Origin: Thoreauomyces humboldtii
Taxonomy: Eukaryota > Chytridiomycota > Chytridiomycetes > Spizellomycetales > Powellomycetaceae
Direction: 5' to 3'
Assembly (NCBI GenBank): GCA_027596035.1
Contig: JADGJA010000774.1
Span: forward strand, 1 to 10,905
Length of the DNA stretch: 10,905 nucleotides
Positions 1 through 7,492 of the stretch are shown piece by piece. The first letter of the stretch is position 1; each line of letters opens with the position of its first letter. The position numbers were made by a program, and so were the translations under genes. The notes under the pieces were generated by a model. It saw nothing but the letters and a program-made list of their open reading frames with translations, was not told the origin of the DNA and did not search any database.

Positions 1-132
1 CCCACACACACACATTACGCAACCCTCCCTTCTCTACGCCATCAACCACCCCTTCAACGCCTCAACCTGTTCCAACACGGTCGCCTTCGCCGTCCCACCG
101 GCAGCACGCCTCCTATCGATGCTCGCCCTGTA

Positions 133-236
133 CAGTCGCTGGACAGAAGTCAAGTCCCTCGACAGCCCTTTTTCTACTTGGACACAGTACAGTGTACATG
201 TACACGTGAGGGGACTTGACTTTTGTCCACTAACTG
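133..236. mobile_element. 104-bp Tc1/mariner-type MITE in the lyase exon
   Basis: The element begins CAGTCGCTGGACAGAAG and ends CTTTTGTCCACTAACTG. The outer 26 bp at 133-158 and 211-236 are inverted repeats matching at 22 of 26 positions. It is flanked on both sides by TA (131-132 and 237-238), the target duplication of Tc1/mariner elements, whose ends often begin CAGT. Deleting the element and one TA rejoins the lyase reading frame as WDY then RASIDRRR, which fits the family and so proves an insertion. It has no coding capacity and needs a transposase in trans. The centre holds a perfect 14-bp palindrome, GTGTACATGTACAC (192-205), so almost the whole element can fold back. It shifts the frame and brings a stop at 230-232. 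Confidence 0.88.
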
Positions 237-382
237 TAATCCCATATCTGGACGGCATCCTTGTCGAAGAGCGGGTGGAGGGTCTTGAGATCCGCGACGC
301 TTAAGGCGCTCATCTTAACGTTGCGGGATTCGGCGAGTCGGACGGCTCGACCGTCGATGTGGTGCGTTTCTCGGAACGGGAC

Positions 383-465
383 CTGCCGGAATTCGGGAGT
401 TTGGTGAGTGGCGCTGGAGAAGGGAAATGATGGCTGTTCGGGAAGCATGACAGGCTCTCTCTTAC
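383..465 (-). other. Intron in lyase pseudogene (83 nt)
   Basis: On the minus strand the donor GTAAGAG starts at 465 and the acceptor GGCAG ends at 383. Removing it joins YLVRKG to VPFRETHHI in phase 0, matching the conserved lyase block. The short length is typical of basidiomycete introns. Confidence 0.88.
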
Positions 466-546
466 CCCTTTGCGAACGAGATACTCGGCGAAGTCGGTGG
501 CGAGCATGTCGTTGCTGAGACTGGCCTCCATGCGTTCGGGATGAAT

Positions 547-635
547 CTATCATGAAGCGGGAAAGAAGCTTGTCAAGTTTCGACACGCCTTGTCAAGCAA
601 CCTCGCCAACCCGCTCTAGGGTCGATAACTCTCAC
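547..635 (-). other. Intron in lyase pseudogene (89 nt)
   Basis: On the minus strand the donor GTGAGAG starts at 635 and the acceptor GATAG ends at 547. Removing it joins LSTLT to IHPERMEA in phase 0, which is the continuous family sequence. Retention of a clean intron argues against retro-processing. Confidence 0.85.
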
Positions 636-737
636 GGTCAGGGTGCTCAAGGTCCCTGTAGCGATCTGCAGACAGGCGGCGACGGTATCCACCGCGTCGA
701 ACATGGGCTCCTTGTCCTCCTAAAGGTCTTTGTTCTA

Positions 738-980
<243 letters not shown>

Positions 981-981
981 T

Positions 982-995
982 CAGGGCTCATAACC
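982..995 (-). other. Copia-type primer-binding site (half tRNA-iMet), second element
   Basis: On the minus strand this reads GGTTATGAGCCCTG, complementary to the anticodon arm of initiator tRNA-Met (CAGGGCUCAUAACC). Copia of Drosophila is known to prime from a cleaved 5' half of that tRNA. The same 14 bases abut the LTR of the larger copia element at 7358-7371. Here the sequence beyond 995 begins TATTG, not TGTTA, suggesting a mutated LTR edge. The site lies about 100 bp from where lyase homology stops, so the insertion of this element may have truncated that gene. Confidence 0.6.
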
Positions 996-1235
996 TATTG
1001 AGGCGGTAGTTCTCAACTTGGTTTTTGTAGTGGTTGAACGGTAGACGCAGTCTTCGTAAGTCTGGAATGATGTATTTCTTGTTTCTTTCTGGAACGACCA
1101 GAGGAAAAGGGTCTGGTCGTCAAAGTGTGAGACGGGATATTCGACAGTCCTCATTAAGGTGGTGAATAGCGTGCCACTTGATGAGCTTGCTGCGGGTTTG
1201 TTCAACTGCGATACGGCCTCTCTGCGGGCTGAACA
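996..1235 (-). repeat. Putative LTR remnant of a second copia element
   Basis: The edge at 996 is set by the adjoining primer-binding site. The outer edge is uncertain: ACA at 1233-1235 would give a minus-strand start of TGTTCAGCC, a reasonable LTR terminus, but no second copy or target duplication is visible to confirm it. The stretch contains a perfect 9-bp hairpin (ACGACCAGA at 1094-1102, TCTGGTCGT at 1112-1120, 9-nt loop). It differs clearly from the LTR at 7372-7492, so it would be another family. No coding signal was found. Confidence 0.4.
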
Positions 1236-2542
1236 TCTGGCGCGAGCTGCCCTGCTGGTGAGAACTGCACTAATGCTTTCATTTGGTGATGTTTGGCGCT
1301 GACAGACATTCCCTCTCTACACTTTGACAGCGTGGAATCCCACCAGTCTGAGAAGGATTGCAAGCCTAAGAACTACTGGCGAGCCATCGACCGTGAGATT
1401 GCCGCACTGACTTCTGATCTCGACAGAGCCGAACTTGCGCATAACATGGCCGGTGTGGTCACGGGCGATCGGCGGACATGCGCCCCAGTCGTCGCGCCAG
1501 GACTCTTTCATTCCGCACGACCCTGCGTTGCCGCAAATGCAAGCCTGGACTGGTCACGACAGCGACTGATGTGGCGCATGGTCAGGACGGGTGCTGCTGC
1601 GTCATTTAGCTGTATTATTAGTGTATTATGTGATCCTTATTCCCAATATACTGGCTTCATCCGCTACACAGCTTCATCCGCTATACACGACCCTGACCTC
1701 GCAGCGAGCTTGCCACCACCTCGTTCTTGTTTTCTGGCGACGATAGCTGTACTGTAGACAGAAGAAAGCGGCACTCAGCTCCTTAGATTGACCTATCTCT
1801 CGAGGGTGCTAACGTGATCCGGTAGCGCTGCTCAAGTAGTGAGCCTGAAGCGACGGTGCGTCCCGCCGCTCGAACCCAGATGAAGCGAGCAGCTCGATAG
1901 GGACGGAGTCGCGCAAGAGTGCTAGATAAGGGACCAGGAAGGATGGAACGGCGACAACTCAAAATCCCACGAACATACCTGTAAACATTCGCAGTAGACC
2001 ACCTACAGTAGGTGCAAGAGTAGCTATCGATCGCTCTCTCCCCATGGAAGTTCAGTTATGACATTCAGGCGGTCCAGAAACGAGACGCTGAAGTGGCTGT
2101 GTCGACTCGAGGACGCGTGCACTTTGTACTTAACCCACCCGCCATCAGATTTCCCAAACCAACACAACGACTACTGTACCCCGGACACTGCAGTATCGTA
2201 CCACCACCAGTTAGCCATCAGTTACACTTCTCAACCCCGTGCACGCATGTTCTCCCAACTTGTGTGGTATGTGGTCGATACCTGGAATGGTCGCTACGGA
2301 ATTGCGCCCCGGGTGCATTCCTTTGCTATGACCTGAGCGGTACTGATTTCCATAGCAGATCTTCCGCCTGGGGAATGCTCAAATGAGAAACAGGCAGGAG
2401 TCCCACTCTCTGGAGTTGACGTCGTGAAGGCGCATCCAAGGTATGCTAAACTATCGCTATCTCTTCCATCCGCCCTTGCAAGCTCGCTGTCTCGTGATCT
2501 CAGCCGTGATCTCTGTCATCTTGGCTCACGCCTGACCGTTGG
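1236..2542. other. Stretch without a recognisable gene
   Basis: Open frames here are short, overlap in several phases and show none of the C-ending codon preference of the intact gene on the right. A plus-strand frame at 1293-1757 (154 aa) is the longest and contains NYWRAIDREIAALTSDLDRA early on. I do not recognise it and its second half looks random. A 17-bp direct repeat lies at 1654-1687. No tRNA, rRNA or transposon ends were seen. It may be decayed transposon or intergenic sequence. Confidence 0.5.
1654..1687. repeat. Tandem duplication of 17 bp
   Basis: GCTTCATCCGCTACACA at 1654-1670 is followed directly by GCTTCATCCGCTATACA at 1671-1687, one mismatch apart. This is probably a replication-slippage duplication. 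Confidence 0.8.
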
Positions 2543-2586
2543 TTTAACTTTACTTGTTTAACTCTTTACTTGTTTAACTCTTTACC
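2543..2586. repeat. Short tandem repeat, about 16-bp unit
   Basis: Nearly three units: TTTAACTTTACTTG (2543-2556), TTTAACTCTTTACTTG (2557-2572) and TTTAACTCTTTACC (2573-2586). It lies just before the first copy of the 149-bp dispersed repeat. Confidence 0.85.
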
Positions 2587-2603
2587 AGATGGAAGCCCTG
2601 CGG

Positions 2604-2752
2604 AAAGGTCAGCTTTACAAGCGAAAACGGCCCCGTTGGATTCGGGTATCCGGCTTGGGGCAGCCGCTTGACAGTTGCACACGTCATGGTTTTTACCCGG
2701 CGCTGTGTACCTCAAGTGGTCATGCCAGCATCTGCCCGCGCCCTGGGTTGAG
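2604..2752. repeat. Dispersed repeat copy A (149 bp)
   Basis: Runs from AAAGGTCAGCTTTACAAGCG to GCGCCCTGGGTTGAG. It shares almost all of its first 125 bp with copy C (3073-3197) and its end with copy B (2783-2903). Orientation cannot be assigned. Both strands stay open through it, but no protein family was recognised, so I treat it as a non-coding repeat of unknown class. Confidence 0.85.
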
Positions 2753-2782
2753 CTTGCATCGCTGGTGCTCTCTGAGCACAAA

Positions 2783-2903
2783 CTTACATTCAAAAACGGC
2801 CCCGTGGGATTATCGGGTGTCCGGCTTGGGGCAGCCGCTTGACAGTTGCACATTTGTGTACCTCAAGTGGACATGCCAGCATCTGCTCGCGCCCTAGGTT
2901 GAG
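2783..2903. repeat. Dispersed repeat copy B, internally deleted
   Basis: Starts CTTACATTCAAAAACGGCCC and ends GCGCCCTAGGTTGAG. Relative to copy A it has several substitutions and lacks about 24 bp in the middle (the ACGTCATGGTTTTTACCCGG region). It shares the GGTTGAG end with copy A, which supports that as a true unit boundary. Confidence 0.8.
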
Positions 2904-3072
2904 GATGTTTGTTTCGCCTTTCTTCTGCTATCAGCCTGTGCACTTCAGAGTACGTAGTCTTTCAGAACATATTCACTATCCCTGTCATTTCTTGTAACCT
3001 GTATTGACTGAGGCTATTTTGGCTTTCATACATGAAATGGTCAACATTTCATAGGCAAGAACCCGCCTGGCC

Positions 3073-3197
3073 AAAGGTCAGCTTTACAAGCGAAAACGGC
3101 CGCGTTGGATTCGGGTATCCGGCTCGGGGCAGCCGCTTGACAGTTGCGCACGTCATGGTTTTTACCCGGCGCTGTGTACCTCAAGTGGTCATGCCAG
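3073..3197. repeat. Dispersed repeat copy C, truncated at the copia side
   Basis: Near-identical to copy A from AAAGGTCAGC to TCATGCCAG with only a few substitutions. It stops at 3197, where copies A and B continue CATCTGC. The break marks a junction with the degenerate copia 3' end or with other DNA. Its high identity to A implies a more recent duplication than copy B. Confidence 0.82.
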
Positions 3198-3469
3198 TGT
3201 CGTTTTGAATCCGAGCAAATGGACCCACCGGTATCTCCCGCCGCCCGGTTCCGCGTAAATCCGTCAGATCCCGTCCCGAAGTGGGGCTCCCATCACGCTC
3301 TGTCTTTAACACCTACGGCAGCATCTCGTCGCTCGGTAGCTAAGGCCACTTCCTGGGAACGGCCGCAACCCAGAATCGATCCTTCCATTTCGACGTCTTC
3401 CAGAGTGAGTAGAGTGGCCGATCCGCAACGTCACACCGCAGCCACCTCGACTGCACCGGTTGCTTTACG
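3198..3469 (-). other. Degenerate copia 3' end or unrelated flank
   Basis: This is where the RT thumb, RNase H, polypurine tract and 3' LTR should lie. In three minus-strand frames I see no RNase H signature (ADWAGD-like), no purine tract and no match to the LTR at 7372-7492. A short stretch, LEDVEMEGS (about 3400-3374), is faintly like the copia thumb (V.xRFxMxx). The region joins repeat copy C at 3197. Confidence 0.45.
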
Positions 3470-4263
3470 CTACGCAGCCTTCTGTTGTCCAATCTGGATT
3501 TTGATACCGAGGATATAGTCAATCTCCCCCGCATCGGTTATCGTAAATCGCGCAGAAAACTCCGCTTTAATCGGGGGGATACTGGTGTCTGGTGCCAAGA
3601 TGACAATGTCGTCGACGTAGACGGCGATAAAGGTTGTTTCACTGTTTCGGTGGCAAAAGTACACCGAAGGATCCGCAACAGAGACATGATAACCCATTGT
3701 TTTCACAAGATGGTCTTGGAGGAGCAGGTGCCACTCACGTCCGGCTTGCTTTAAACTGTAGAGAGCTTTGTTCATGCGCAAAAATTTGCCATCCGCAGCC
3801 TTTGCGATAGCAGGCGGTACCATGTAGATCTCTTCTTTGAGCACTCCGTTGAGGTACGCCGTCGTGACGTCCATCTGGTGCACCGAGTATTGTAAGGATA
3901 AGGCCAAATTTAGCAAGAGGCGTAGGGATTGGAGCCGAACGACGGGGGCAAATGTCTCGGTAGAATCGAGGCCCACAATCTGAGTGAATCCTTGTGCTAC
4001 CAACCGGGCTTTGTATCGAGTGATTTGGCGCAAAGCATTCCGTTTTCGCGTGAAAACCCATTTGCCGCGCACAGCCCGACGGTTTGCGGGTTTATCGCGA
4101 GTACGGGAGAAAGTTTCGTGTGCGGTAAGAGATGCTCACTCGGCCTCGGCAGCAGCTCGCCAAAGATCCCGTTCCAGATCGGAGTGGGCCGTAGCCGCGT
4201 CAAAGGTAAGCGGTTCAGGAACGTCAAGGTAAGCAGGAGCCGAATCAGTCAAATTCGATTCGG
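3470..4263 (-). pseudogene. Copia reverse transcriptase (RVT_2), 3'-truncated
   Basis: Copies the element RNA into DNA. The lead-in PEPLTFDAATAHSDLERDLW is cut by a TGA at 4136-4138, then the same frame gives RGKWVFTRKRNALRQITRYK, ARLVAQGFTQ, TFAPVVRL, HQMDVTTAYLNG (first catalytic Asp), ALYSLKQAGREWH, VADPSVYF and the active-site YVDD, with FTITDAGEIDYILGI near the end. All catalytic Asp residues are intact. A TAG at 3470-3472 follows QQKAA, just where the thumb and RNase H should begin. Beyond it, homology is lost. Confidence 0.92.
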
Positions 4264-5627
4264 TCACAGAGGCGGCACGGCGGCCGCCACAATGGTTTGC
4301 GGCAAAGAGTGAGCCGCCGAACGTCGCGCTCGACGATTCATTGCGTAGTCTTCCATAAGGGAATATGCTGTATTGACGGCCGGGATTGGTGTGGCAGAGA
4401 CATGTGAAAGGCCCGCGATCGGGAAGCTCTCTTCCGCGAACCGCACTGAGCGGGAATGGTTGATTTTGTTCGTGAGTGGATTCCATAGGATGGCCGCTTT
4501 AGTCGTCTGAGCGAAACCCAGGAAATGGCACGGAATCGCCCTTTCGTGCAGCTTGTTAACTTTGGAAGTGCCAATGAGGCCATAGTCGTTATCGCGGGTA
4601 GATTGGATCATATACGCAATGCAGCCGAAGATGCGGAAGTGCGCAATATCAGGTAAAACATTGTAGAGTTTGTGAGACGGTGACGTATCGACGGTACTAT
4701 GCCATGGAACATTGTAGATCCGAGCAGCGTAGAGAAGAGCGTGGCCCCAAAACGCGCGCGGTATGCCAGTCGGCGTGCCATATAATAAAGCTCGCACAAT
4801 ATCCATGAGAGTCTGATTGATGCGTTCGGCGATACCATTTTGTTGCGATGTGTCCGGCGTCGTGAGTTCGTGAACGATCAACATTGTCACGAGAATGTTA
4901 TGCATTGCGTCATTCAGGTATTCCTTCCCACGGTCCGTGCGGAATGTACCAATTTCGCGATATTTCGGGTCCGCGTATCGAAGGACAAGCCGCACAAGGT
5001 ATTCTTTCAACGCATCGAGGATCGTTTTCCCTTTCTTATCTTTCGGGAGAACAACATAAGCGTATCGAGAGTAGTGATCCACAAAGGTAATAAAATACTT
5101 GTGTCCGTTTATATCCTCTCCGAGGAGGACATGTCGATCGGAAGACACGTTTTCAAAGGGATAGGTAGCAGTGCGAGTTGGGGTTCCGAACGGGAATTTA
5201 TGAGCTTTCCCGAGTATGCAGCCATTGCAGACCGCGGGATCCGAGTCTAGTTCCTTCTGCGTAATCTCACGGACGGGGCCGCCCGTGGTCGTGGTATGAA
5301 GCTTGCGAGGACAGGGTCGCCAGAATGCCCAAGGCGCTAGTGGAATAATTGAGTACGTGTTTTGGGCATGTGGATGAACGTATATCGACGAGATGGATCA
5401 TGCGCAATATCGTTCATGTGTGGCATCTCAGAAAGTGGTCCGGGATATTCATGGATAGCGTAGGCGGTATCAGGCACGGGTTCGAGAGGAGTCGATTGAT
5501 CAGTATTGAAGTGGTAGGTGTTGCCGACGCGTTCAGCGCGGTTGATGACTAGTTCAGGGTGCGAATCCACGAACTCCTTTAGGAGCTGGGTGCGACGTAT
5601 GAGCACCGACTCTCGCGGTAGAAACAT
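4264..5627 (-). pseudogene. Copia integrase (pre-integrase zinc domain and DDE core)
   Basis: Integrase inserts the cDNA into the host genome. After the stop at 5628 the frame reads RESVLIRRTQLLKEFV and on to LFH, a TAG at 5337-5339, then RLGHSGDP: the HHCC zinc domain (HxRLGH) interrupted by a nonsense codon. A one-base loss near 5310 moves to the frame containing CNGCILGK (from 5229), the CC half of the zinc site. The catalytic core then reads SSDRHV (first Asp, 5139), YFITFVDHYSRYAYV, FRTDRGKEY (second Asp) and TSQQNGIAERINQTLMD (Glu), with 35 residues between second Asp and Glu, the D(35)E spacing of retroviral-type integrases. The downstream IFGCIAYM and CHFLGF blocks are also copia-typical. 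The frame ends at 4264 after another shift. Confidence 0.92.
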
Positions 5628-6176
5628 TCATGCGATATCCTGATCAGCGATCGCCGCAGTCGAGTGCAGTGCACCATGAAGTCGGGGAGCAAATAAGGAA
5701 TCATGGAAATAGAGGGTAGTTCCCGAGGTAGTATCCAGCATCATCGTGCCTTCCGCCACAATGGGAGTAGATTCGCCATCCGCTACCGTCAGGCGACGAC
5801 TTGATGGGCGTAAAGAACCCGGGACAAAGTCAGACACGTAGGGAGAGGTAGGGACAGTGCATCCGCTATCATTGATCGCAGATATGGGTGGAAAATTGTC
5901 GGTAGTAGATTTGGTAGGGGTCGATGCCCGAAACGCAAGGTAGTGTTGATGTGGTGATCGAGATGGTCGCTCGTCCGCCGTCTCCCGGCTGCGGATGAGT
6001 GGGCGAACAAGAGTTCGTCGTAGAACCGCAGGTTGAACCCGCGGAAGAGTAGACGTAAGTGATTTCTGGGATAGTACCGGTAGAGGAGAAGGGTCAGACA
6101 AATGAAGTGGAGCAACAGTAACATCAGGAGAGATATGTGTATTAGACAGAAGAAAAGATGTTACTGTTGCGTTGTC
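5628..6176 (-). pseudogene. Copia aspartic protease region
   Basis: This part of pol cleaves the Gag-Pol polyprotein. The frame continues from gag through a TGA at 6177-6179. After a Ser/Pro-rich linker comes AINDSGCTVPTSPYV with the catalytic DSG triad at 5870-5862, then LTVADGESTPIVAEGTM and LYFHDSLFAPRLHGALHS, the flap and C-terminal strands of copia proteases. A TGA at 5628-5630 stops the frame, which then continues in the same phase. Copia proteins usually read as a single frame, so these stops are mutations; programmed read-through is less likely given the number of lesions. Confidence 0.82.
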
Positions 6177-6240
6177 TCATTTGGCGTTAGAACCGACTCC
6201 CGCATATCCATAGGTGTCGGGCTGTCGGTCATCTGACGAG

Positions 6241-7293
6241 TCAGTAGCCGCACGGGCCGTGGCGGGTTTGTGGGGAAGTGTTAGGCGTTGTGGTAGTGCC
6301 GGGCAGTGCTGCAGCGCGCGAACGGAGACGGCCACAATCCGTCACCGCATGATTTCCGTAAGTCCAGCCGTTAACTTTGCAGTAGGGGCACCCTGCCTTG
6401 TTCGTAGGTTGTGCGGGTGTCGGGGTCGTGCCGGTCTTTACTGGCCCACGTGAGGGTCGGATCTGACGCGCCATGTCGGAGGGTCGAGAGATGGTGGTAG
6501 TTGCAGAGGCCTGCAGTTCGTGGACAGTTGTATACATCTTCGATTGGTAGCCGCGGAGGAGGATCGAGTAGTGTTTGCTGTCGCGGGCGAACCCCGAGAG
6601 ATACCAAGCAACGTGCACATCCTGCATCGTGACTTTAGCAATCGCGCGATTAAGAACGTTGTTGAATCGTGCACGCGTTGTACTCCGCGACGTCCCCCGT
6701 CGCGGAAGATACTTGGGAATTGTGCGCATCGCGGCAAATCTTCACAGCATGCTGGTGGACGCTCCAGCGACAAAGTAAAGCTTCCCGCATAGTGGGAATC
6801 TCGACGAGCGGTGGGGGAATCGACTGCGCGAGGGTGAGTGGAGAGATATTGGCGGTGAATATGTCCCCGTAAATTGTACAGCGCTCGGCTTCGATAAGTT
6901 GGAGGGCATCTGCTTCTAGTTTGGCCTTGGCTAAGTAGAAGTGCTTCTGGATAGGATATCATCGCCGTCGAGCAGGAAAAACTCATCCATCTGCTTGATC
7001 CAGCGAAGAAGAGCGTCCTGTATCCCATCTGCGTCCTTTCCGGTTCCCGTGAACGGTTTGATAAGCTTGCAAAGTGTGGTGTCCCACTTTCCGCGCTTGG
7101 TGGGAGACTGCGCGCCATCTTCCGGAGGTGAACGCGGACGGTGAAGTAAGGCACGTAGACGTTCAACTTCGAGCTGTAAAGCTTCTCGGGACAGGTTCTC
7201 GGTCGTCGTGGGTTGGGACGTGGCAATGAACGCGTTCGTCTCGCTGGGAGGAGCGTCTTCTGGGTTCTGGTTCGGGTAGGTAGGATCGGACAT
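6241..7293 (-). pseudogene. Copia gag, broken into three frames
   Basis: Gag forms the particle that packages the element's RNA. It begins at ATG 7293 (MSDPTYPNQNPEDAPP) with an acidic, Pro-rich start, a predicted helix (LQLEVERLRALLHR), and WIKQMDEFFLLDGDD, typical of copia gag. A frame change near 6948 leads into KHFYLAKAKLEADALQLIE. Another near 6672 (EYNA to RFNN) leads into VTMQDVHVAWYLSGFARD and LLRGYQSKMYTTVHELQ. A zinc knuckle follows at 6390-6334 with CPYC, H and C in CX2CX9HX4C spacing, longer than the usual CX2CX4HX4C. The last frame change, near 6250-6275, leads to DSSDDRQPDTYGYAG, the usual acidic linker to pol. Confidence 0.85.
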
Positions 7294-7338
7294 GGTTCAG
7301 CTGGGTACGTTCGGGTAGGTAGCGTAAGGGTAGATTAT

Positions 7339-7371
7339 GCTGTGACGCAGTAGAAGTCAGGGCTCATAACC
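7339..7371 (-). other. Primer-binding site with extended tRNA-iMet 5'-half homology
   Basis: The core at 7358-7371, minus strand GGTTATGAGCCCTG, is complementary to the initiator tRNA-Met anticodon arm. It ends exactly at the LTR, as in copia, where a tRNA half cleaved in the anticodon stem is the primer. The next bases on the plus strand, GCTGTGACGCAGTAGAAG (7339-7356), also resemble the acceptor/D-arm part of fungal iMet tRNA (GCCGTGGCGCAGTGGAAG in yeast, from memory), with three transition-type differences. Complementarity may therefore extend over most of the tRNA half. Confidence 0.72.
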
Positions 7372-7492
7372 TGTTAAATGGGGTGTATTTCTATTGGTTA
7401 TTCGTTAAGGGGAAAGGACACCAGAGCGTCCCAGAGCGACGAACTTGGGTTGCGTAAGTGCCTTTCTGTGATCCAGAAAGGGGATTCTAACA
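7372..7492 (-). repeat. Candidate 5' LTR of the copia element (121 bp)
   Basis: The inner edge is fixed by the primer-binding site at 7371. On the minus strand the LTR starts TGTTAGAATCCCC and ends CCCATTTAACA, giving the 5-bp inverted termini TGTTA and TAACA expected of copia LTRs. It contains a perfect 8-bp hairpin (CCTTTCTG 7461-7468, CAGAAAGG 7474-7481). At 121 bp it is short for the superfamily. Without a second copy or a target duplication the outer edge at 7492 is inferred from the termini alone. Confidence 0.55.

Larger units (their letters stand above)
3198..7492 (-). mobile_element. Degenerate Ty1/copia LTR retrotransposon
   Basis: On the minus strand the order is short 5' LTR (7492-7372), primer-binding site (7371 downwards), gag, aspartic protease, integrase and reverse transcriptase. 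Protease-integrase-RT order defines Ty1/copia as against gypsy. The coding sequence is one decayed open frame: frame changes near 6948, 6672, 6250-6275, 5310 and 4270-4330, and in-frame stops at 6177-6179, 5628-5630, 5337-5339, 4136-4138 and 3470-3472. RNase H and a 3' LTR are not recognisable, so the element is 3'-truncated or too decayed to follow. The left edge is only bracketed, between 3198 and 3470. It cannot move on its own. Confidence 0.93.

Noticed and set aside
982..1000. A tRNA-iMet gene or pseudogene
   Set aside because: Only the anticodon-arm segment matches; no T-arm (GTTCGA) or acceptor stem follows. The match to the copia primer site at 7358-7371 explains it better.
2566..2897. 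Overlapping open frames on both strands through the 149-bp repeats
   Set aside because: Both strands being open in a duplicated non-family sequence is better explained as a non-coding repeat; no motif seen.
2604..3197. Copies A and C as LTRs of a small TRIM element, or the array as CRISPR
   Set aside because: No TG/CA termini, primer site or target duplication; the units are 120-150 bp with irregular spacing in a eukaryotic context.
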